Below are positions 57,546 to 64,000 of a stretch of DNA of 64,000 nt, piece after piece. Position 1 is the first letter of the stretch, and each line of letters starts with the position of its first letter. The position numbers and the translations under genes are program-made. The notes beneath the pieces were generated by a model, which saw only the letters and a program-made list of their open reading frames with translations, searched no databases and was not told the origin of the DNA. Source of the stretch: Rhytidiadelphus loreus (lineage: Eukaryota; Streptophyta; Bryopsida; Hypnales; Hylocomiaceae); contig OX344765.1 of the NCBI GenBank assembly GCA_947034895.1, positions 37,763,001 to 37,827,000 on the forward strand, in the 5' to 3' direction.

Positions 57546-58279
57546 GTTTGTGGTTAGATATGGAATCTCTACTCTAAAATAAACTTTGAAGTCTTTTATT
57601 TAACTCAATTTTAAATATTCTTGAAAAAAAAACCCAAACATTAGGTGTATATTGTTTATTAAAACATTACAAACATTGGGATTGGCATTTTTCAATTCTA
57701 TAAATAAATTGTTAACAATTTAGTATTTTTAATCATTCTCTACTGCTTCCTACTTATTATTCTTTTCCTGTATATTGTACAATTCCAAATGATCTAAAAT
57801 TTTTCAAGCACCTAGCCAACTTGACTTGTGGAATGAATCCAAAGAGTAACCACCATTTTGGATATTTTTTATACAAATGTAACCTTGTGAAGTGCAGCTA
57901 CCCATATGTTTTACAAGGCCAAAAAAAGGGTTTTGTCACTTCAAATGTTAATATATCACAATCTACATGATGGAAAATTCTAAAAAGAAATTCACAACTT
58001 TTCAAACTATTTTACTACAAGGTCCTACGGTTTTATGTGTCTAAAAATGTTTTTCATCTAAAATTTGGTGCTTGTAAATGTAAGGGCACTTTTGGAGCAG
58101 TTTTGGTGAAAATATAGTCTCTAATGTTTAGTAGTGAACTAAATAATGATCAACTTGATCTTTAGAAAACAACTACGATGCAACTAGAAAACAACTACAC
58201 TGCAACTACTGTAATTTGTGTCCACAGTGACTCAGAACTTGCAGTCGCAAAACCCCCTTTTTTCTTCTAGTGAGTAATA

Positions 58280-58590
58280 TCTAGCACCTAATCTTTTGGA
58301 GAAGTCCCACACTTGGAGTCTTTGTTCAAATCAAACGTATAATATACCATTGAAAAGCTCTCAACAATACCTTTCCAATGATATATTATAAGGCACACAA
58401 AATGATCAGACATGGCGTCCTATTCCGACGGCTTGTCCAATCGGACGGGGCGTCCGATCAGATGACTAGGCAGACTTCAATCTTTGGAGAAGTCCCGTAG
58501 TTGGAGTTCTTGTCTGAATCGGATGATATGGAAAGCTCTCAAGAATATCTATCCAATGATATATTATGAGGCATAGAAAAGTCGACGAGG
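58280..58590. repeat. Direct duplication of about 200-bp period at the hAT right end
   Basis: cttttggagaagtcccacac ... ccaatgatatattataaggc (58290-58396) recurs as ctttggagaagtcccgtag ... ccaatgatatattatgaggc (58480-58574). Each copy is followed by CGTCCGA-type GC-rich text. Confidence 0.8.
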
Positions 58591-59339
58591 GCGTCAGACG
58601 ACAATGGATGACACTGCGGACGGGCCTTTTGGATCCGACACTTCGGATGGGCGGGATTGTTAGACCATCGGATCGGACGCCTTGTCTGATCGGACAGGTC
58701 GTCGGAATCGGACACCCTATCTAATCGGACGCTGCGAACAGGCGGACATACCGGGCCGGGCAGGCGTTGGAGATGCACTATATTTTGGGACTGTAAATGA
58801 AACTGGACGTCCGGGGGGTTCCGGACGCGGACGTTGGACGTCCAAACGGGCGTCTGGATGTCTCGGCGTCTTGGCAACCCTGGAGGGTTTCTTTACGCAT
58901 GTACTTCTAATCATTTAAGATGGTTTCAAGATTATTCTTTTGGTGAAATCTCTTTACCATGAAGTCTTTCCAAATGGCCAATTTTTAGTTTATTTGTAAT
59001 TTTTTCTATTTTTTACAAATTAAAATGTTGAAGTATCACTTTTTCTTGTAATTATGCACTTTTCTAGTTCTCCTACTTAGAGAATTTTTCAATATTTTTT
59101 CTTCCTAGGGTATCTTCTTCTTTCAGGGTCATCAAGGATATACATTGGCCATATTTTTAGTATTTGAAAACAATGTTTTTCTAATTTTATAGTATCCCAA
59201 AAGAAACTACCAAGGTCATTCTTGCAATCACCCTTACACATGTTGCATTACTATGATGCTTTGAAAAGAATTAAACATCCAAAAACATCAATAAATGTAT
59301 CAAAATTTCAACAATGCCTTTTTCTACAACCCAAATGTT

Positions 59340-60700
59340 GTGGTTTTAGATCTTGTGATTTACTCTTCAATTGTTGATAGTTTAAATGCACATTCAGGTA
59401 GAGTCTTACTACATACTCCCTTAGTATATAATATACAGTAAGAGAGTTTAATTGGAGAGAGTAGGTGGGCCTACGCTTGATTCAAGATGGAAAGACACAT
59501 TGTCTGCGACCTCTTTAAATGCATAAAACCTCTCTTAGTGCATAGTCCCGACACCATGCACTAAGAGAAGTTTTACATGTACTACCTTATCTAACATATG
59601 ACGTGGATATCACAAATAGATGACACACCTATGCATGTGAGAATTAGATGGAATCTTGCAATTATTTTAGATGGGTTTGGATTGGCACTTATTAGTTAAC
59701 TCCTAAGGACAAACCCTATGACTTTGTAGTCAAACTTGAAAATTCTTCACTTTGTATCATCCATTTCTTTGCTATTTTTTAATGAATTTTTTTGGTCTTA
59801 TTTCTTGGAGATGTAATCACATGTGCAAGATTTGTCGTATATTTTTCAAATTTTTTTGTAAAAATTTCAAATTATCATGAATTTTTGAAGAAAAAATGAA
59901 GAAAATTCATATCAAATGCAAATCATGTTCAAAAAAATTTCAAAATAGAAATACATTATAGTTTAGAACATTGTCGTATAAAGAAAACTTTTGTCACTCT
60001 ATATTCAAAATTGTTGTTATAGATTCTCAACTTCAAACTTCACTAAAATGCTTGTTTTCAGGAGTTTTCCAAAATTTCCAAGTAGAGTAGAAACAATGCT
60101 TTAGAAACTTCATTTTGTTGGTTTTGCTCAAAAGCAAAAGAATTTTTTTTTAATTTCAAAATCTAGTTTTAACCTTTAAATGCTCAAGGCACCAAATTCT
60201 AGTCTTGACAAAACGTTGAAGTTAAATAAAACCTTCCCGAGTTACTATTTTAGTAGTTTATAAAACTGAGTTTTGAAAAATTATTTTTGATGTCTAATAT
60301 TAGCATCAAAAATATAATTTGAAAATGAATGATTATGATTTTCTTGCAAGATTTTGTGCAAGGGTGTCCATTGCAAATCTTAATTTTCTAATGTTGAGGA
60401 CACTTGGAACTGAGCCTCAAATACACTAAGTCTTAGAAAAAAAATCACAATAGTAATATATTTGAAGAAATTGTAGAGTAGATTTTTAATTGATCGGAGT
60501 TGATCATGTAATATGCCCTTTAACCTCATTTTTTTGTATCCAATTTTTAAGATTTGACATGTGAAATGAGAATTGAAAGATTGCAAACTACTTTTACAAT
60601 TTTAACACCCTCATGATCAACATTATAATCTTTCAATCCATAAGTGATATTGTTGTATTTTCAATTTCTAACATGGTTTTTTTATAAATTTTTATAGTTA
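59340..60700. repeat. Dispersed repeat I, copy 2, interrupted by MITE F
   Basis: Collinear with 49750-50960. Relative to that copy it has an extra block at about 59395-59600, which contains MITE F in the opposite orientation to its copy at 40.5 kb. Confidence 0.75.
59407..59570. mobile_element. MITE family F, copy 2
   Basis: Reverse complement of 40535-40690 with about 80 percent identity by eye (ctcttactgtatattatat, tcttgaatcaagcgtaggcccacct, gaggtcgcagac). It is absent from the otherwise collinear repeat at 49.79 kb. Confidence 0.72.
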
Positions 60701-60807
60701 CAATTCAAAAAAATTGATAAAACTTATCAAAATATTGTCTTTTAGTTCATTTTAAAGCAGTTTTCAAGAAATTCAATAAAGACCTTAGGCATTTGGGCAT
60801 TTAGGGG
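59700..60807. mobile_element. TTAA-flanked element, 1108 bp, family A-like ends
   Basis: Left CTCCTAAGGAC and right ATTTAGGGG are inverted over the first seven bases or so. TTAA is at 59696-59699 and 60808-60811. No ORF. The related copy at 49883 has lost its right end. The ends agree with the 15954 element. Confidence 0.55.
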
Positions 60808-60900
60808 TTAAGGAGAAAAAAACTCAAAGAATTGAAATGCATTGGATTGTATACTATTCTTTTGATAAAACAACTAAAATGTCTTGAACTTAACTTGATG

Positions 60901-61479
60901 GGCAAATGCATACTACGGTGGATCACTTTTGGCAAAAATACTCCATTTCATTTTTCAATTTTCAATTTCTAAAAGTCCACCCTTATAAATACTTATTACA
61001 ATTATTTTGATAAGATAGATTTGTGTAAAGTTTATTTTAAGTATGTCTAATGTACCCCCAAAAATCAATGGTATTCTGATGAGATTATGATACATAAATT
61101 AGTCCATATCTACAAATTTAGGAATACAATTCTATATATTTCAAATCAAAACATTTAATTATATATATACTTATTAAAATATAATTCTTTCTTTTGCAAA
61201 ATATTTGAATTCCTAGTCGATCAATGAGTCCTTATCTTTAATGTTGTAGACTATGACAGTATGTAAAGAGTACTTTTCAAAGTCCTTTACAAATAAAGTA
61301 TAAACAATTTTGCAAATATTTCTTTTGTGTTTCATAGATCATCAACTATACAACATTAATATTTATCCTTTTCTATGTTCTACAATTTCTATATATTTAA
61401 ATTTAAAGTAATTTCAAAAAATCTTACTGAAATAAGGACTGTGACAGTCCAAATTGATCTACCGTAGTGTGCATTTGTC
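60901..61479. mobile_element. MITE-like element with about 30-bp inverted repeats, 579 bp
   Basis: GGCAAATGCATACTACGGTG at the left and ACCGTAGTGTGCATTTGTC at the right are inverted with few mismatches. ATG lies outside each end (60898-60900, 61480-61482). AT-rich interior without ORF. Confidence 0.7.
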
Positions 61480-61482
61480 ATG

Positions 61483-63620
61483 ATGCGGATATAGCATCAA
61501 TAAAGTTGCACACAAAAATCAGATGAAAATCATCCATTCTTGAATGTGTACAAAGTTTGGTTGACCATCTTGAGGACACAAAACATCCTTAACATTATGA
61601 CTCCATAGCTATTGTTAATTCATGACTCCAAAGCAATTGTAATTGTTTGGGTGGATCTTTGTTCTACATGAGTTTTAGCTACTCTACATGACTGCGAATT
61701 CCCTTGTGTTCTCCCGAGTTCCTGAACTTTGGGAACTCCATTACAATAGCCTACTCACGTGGCATGGCGACTGCCACGTCATATAATATTAAAAACAATT
61801 GAAAAACAATTAATTTTAAATTTTTTAATAATTTTTTATCACACAGCACAGGTTGGTTCTCAACAACGGGAACTAGCCTCAAACGACCCTTTAGGTAGGC
61901 CAAAACACATGTAATGCAAGTGTTTCATTAAATCCTCAACCACTTCATTCAAAAGAATGTTCTTCCTCTAGTATGTTATATAGAGCACAAGCAAAGTATT
62001 AAAATTTTCCATTTGGCATATTTAGTATGGTTAGTAGATTAATTATCTATGAGAGATTTTTCAATCACTTTAGTCTTTGGACCAAAGTTATTTTTCTTTG
62101 CCTTTTATTTGAATTTGAGATTTTAGCAATGATTATTAATAATTGCATAAGGGTCGGGTTTGGAATGAAGGGTTTAAAGCTCTATTGTTTCCTCTTAGTG
62201 GACTATATTCATGCTTCATAAAGAACTTTGTCCATAACTCTATTAATGAGGAATGTTATGACTATACACTAACTAAAATATCCTATATATACTACCAATA
62301 ATGCACATCATATTTGAATAAATACTACAACAAATGTTATGTTTATATTTAAGACAAGTGCTAGCCCTCCCTTGTTGAACACCTTAGAAGAAAAATTTGG
62401 ATTGTTTCAACATCCTAATTGTTGTTTTAGCAAGGGTGAGCATTCTAGACATTTGAAAATAGAGTAGGTCACTTTACTCTATAGACTAGCTCATGGTCAA
62501 TTGACCAAATTTGATCAATTCCATCCAAAATGTTCAACAATTTGAAGTTCACCATCATCCTATTTTCATCCATTCAAAAATAGTTGAACCTTCTACAACC
62601 TTCCCAATAATATGGTTAGGGTACAAAACAACCTTTAGCCATGTAAGATATAGCCTATAATCATATAATCAAACTTCAAAATCCTCTAACCTATGTACTC
62701 AATTTTTGGCAATGTATGAAGGAAATTACTATTATTATTACTATTTTCAAAAACAAAATCGCACTTCTTTAGTAAGCCATAAAAATTGCAGATTTGTTTG
62801 CAAAGGCTTGAAATTATCACATTGTTTATGAAAATAAATATAAAAAACAAATCAAATAAAAAAATATGCTTTAAAAATCTAAAAATTATATTATGTGTAT
62901 AGATCATTGTGTAGAACATCAAGGAGTAATTGTATATTTCCAATTTTTTATACCATTCTATATTTATAAAGTTAATGTCATTACATACTTTCAACTTCAA
63001 CTTTACAATAAAATATTGATTTCAAGTATTTTTGAGGTTACTAGGTATAGGAATCTTCATTTTAGGCCTACTCAAAAGCCAAAAAAAAATAGTCATTTTA
63101 ATGTCTACTCAAGTTTCAAGAACAAAATGCCAAAATATACCAAGTCACACATTTGAAAGGTATGCCATTAGAGAATAAATCAGGTCTTTGGAGAGCAGTC
63201 AAAAAGCCCTCATAGGACACCAAATTTTACATTTTATGTTGCACTTTTATTATTTTTTCCCTTACTGCTACTCATGTTACATTGGAATGTCAAATGGTTC
63301 TCATTGTTTGGAGTGGCTCAAAATCCAAGTATTGCACATCCAATCCATTATTGAATACCTTGTAATTTGATGCACCTTCCACTTTGACCCACTTGTCAAA
63401 AAGAAATGAAAATGTCCAAAATAGTCCAATTACCATCATGAATTTGTTTCAATTGAAATGTAAAAGACTTACTTCATTATCATGTTGTGAGAATGAAGGG
63501 TAAAGAGGTTGTTACTATAATGAAATCAATTGTCCATCATGAATCCTCAAAGGATATGGGATAATTTGAAGATGAGAGCTTGACCGGCCTCTCATTGTCA
63601 AAACATAGGAATTGTGCTCA
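61483..63620. other. AT-rich spacer, nothing recognised
   Basis: No family match in any frame. 61690-61880 has a GC-richer stretch with cacgtggcatggcgactgccacgtc (a short palindromic CACGTGGC/GCCACGTC pair) flanking a T-rich core, perhaps a decayed MITE. Confidence 0.35.
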
Positions 63621-63624
63621 AAGT

Positions 63625-63965
63625 AGAATTTCAAACCTCATTTTAGCATAGAAGAATATCTTTTTTCAAAAAACTTTGAATTAGAAAAGGTTGGGGAATC
63701 AAGATAAATTTTATCTCCAAAAATCCATTTGAAGTTTTGAAATTTCAACTAAAAGTTATGAGCAAATTTCAGAGAGGGGTTGGAAGGGATATTATTTTGA
63801 CATTTACTAGACATTTTCAAATACCCTCTTTGAATATAATTGTTTATAACTTCTTATTGGAGACTCAAAACCTCAAACGGATTTTTGGAGGTAAAATTTT
63901 TCTAGATTCCCCAATTTATTTTTTTGTCCAAATTTTTTTGAAAAAAGATTTTCTATGAGCTAAAC
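63625..63965. repeat. Fold-back copy of repeat D
   Basis: Two arms of about 150 bp are inverted around 63785: cctcattttagcatagaaga ... aaaagttatgagc at the left and tataacttct ... gaaaaaagattttctatgag at the right. The same arms occur in the hAT element and at 27.7 and 17.0 kb. Non-coding. Confidence 0.7.
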
Positions 63966-64000
63966 CCTCGACAGACTCAAAAGATAGGGACGGGAGTGTG

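Larger units (their letters stand above)
53778..58882. mobile_element. Large non-autonomous hAT element, 5105 bp
   Basis: The element begins CAGGGTTGAC and ends GGCAACCCTG, an inverted repeat of the CAGGG type used by hAT transposons. A perfect 8-bp duplication GAGGGTTT lies at 53770-53777 and 58883-58890. Both subterminal regions are GC-rich and packed with copies of CGTCCGA/TCGGACG in both orientations, matching the clustered transposase-binding repeats known for hAT elements. No transposase, and no open frame over about 110 codons, is found; the interior is AT-rich and contains other repeats. It must have moved using a transposase supplied elsewhere. Confidence 0.92.

Noticed and set aside
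58539..58914. ORFs on both strands in the GC-rich hAT right end
   Set aside because: Created by repeated TCGGACG motifs; no transposase similarity.

Overview
The window looks like nuclear DNA of a land plant. It has intron-rich genes with GT/AG junctions and plant-type families: a DnaJ/DUF3444 protein, a large purple acid phosphatase, a BTB protein of the At1g63850/At3g05675 type, and an NPF transporter fragment. A TTTAGGG-type telomeric tract and typical plant DNA transposons (CACTA, hAT, Helitron, MITEs) are also present. The strong contrast between GC-balanced exons and very AT-rich spacer, the low gene density and the single-exon BTB gene would fit a non-seed plant (bryophyte, lycophyte or fern), but that placement is inference. 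No rRNA, tRNA or CRISPR was recognised.

Layout. 1-10.7 kb is repeat-rich spacer holding a decayed Helitron helicase that is split by a complete non-autonomous CACTA element (3035-4363, TSD TGA). 11.9-15.0 kb is an erlin-like SPFH gene (+, 9 coding exons, 353 aa). 15.6-23 kb is nested MITEs, including a TTAA-flanked element inserted into another MITE, plus an unidentified two-exon coding remnant (19.2-19.65 kb, -). 23.3-26.2 kb is an EFG1-type rRNA-processing gene (-, 7 exons, 429 aa), with a palindromic repeat behind its promoter. 28-30 kb has several MITEs. 31.0-31.7 kb holds only the first two exons of an NPF transporter. 33.76-34.21 kb is a five-copy 91-bp minisatellite that abuts the start of a purple acid phosphatase gene (34.3-38.0 kb, +, 12 exons, 633 aa). 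38.7-41.6 kb is MITEs. 41.6-43.9 kb is a DUF3444 gene (+, 2 exons in my model, 599 aa) whose J domain seems to have lost its HPD core. 46.8-48.5 kb is a BTB gene (+, 422 aa) preceded by a decayed tandem copy of its own 5' end. 51.77-52.42 kb is a compact gene for a membrane-anchored glycine-rich protein with a clear TATA box. 53.78-58.88 kb is a 5.1-kb non-autonomous hAT element with a perfect 8-bp TSD. 58.9-64 kb is further repeats.

The six intact genes do not form a pathway: ER membrane scaffold, ribosome biogenesis, phosphatase, chaperone-like protein, BTB protein, wall/membrane glycine-rich protein. The most unusual content is mobile-element structure: TSDs and empty sites can be read directly for a CACTA, two hATs, a Tourist-like MITE, TA-flanked MITEs and a TTAA/TTAG-flanked family. 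All exon models were read by eye from splice signals and family similarity known from memory; no alignment or database search was run.
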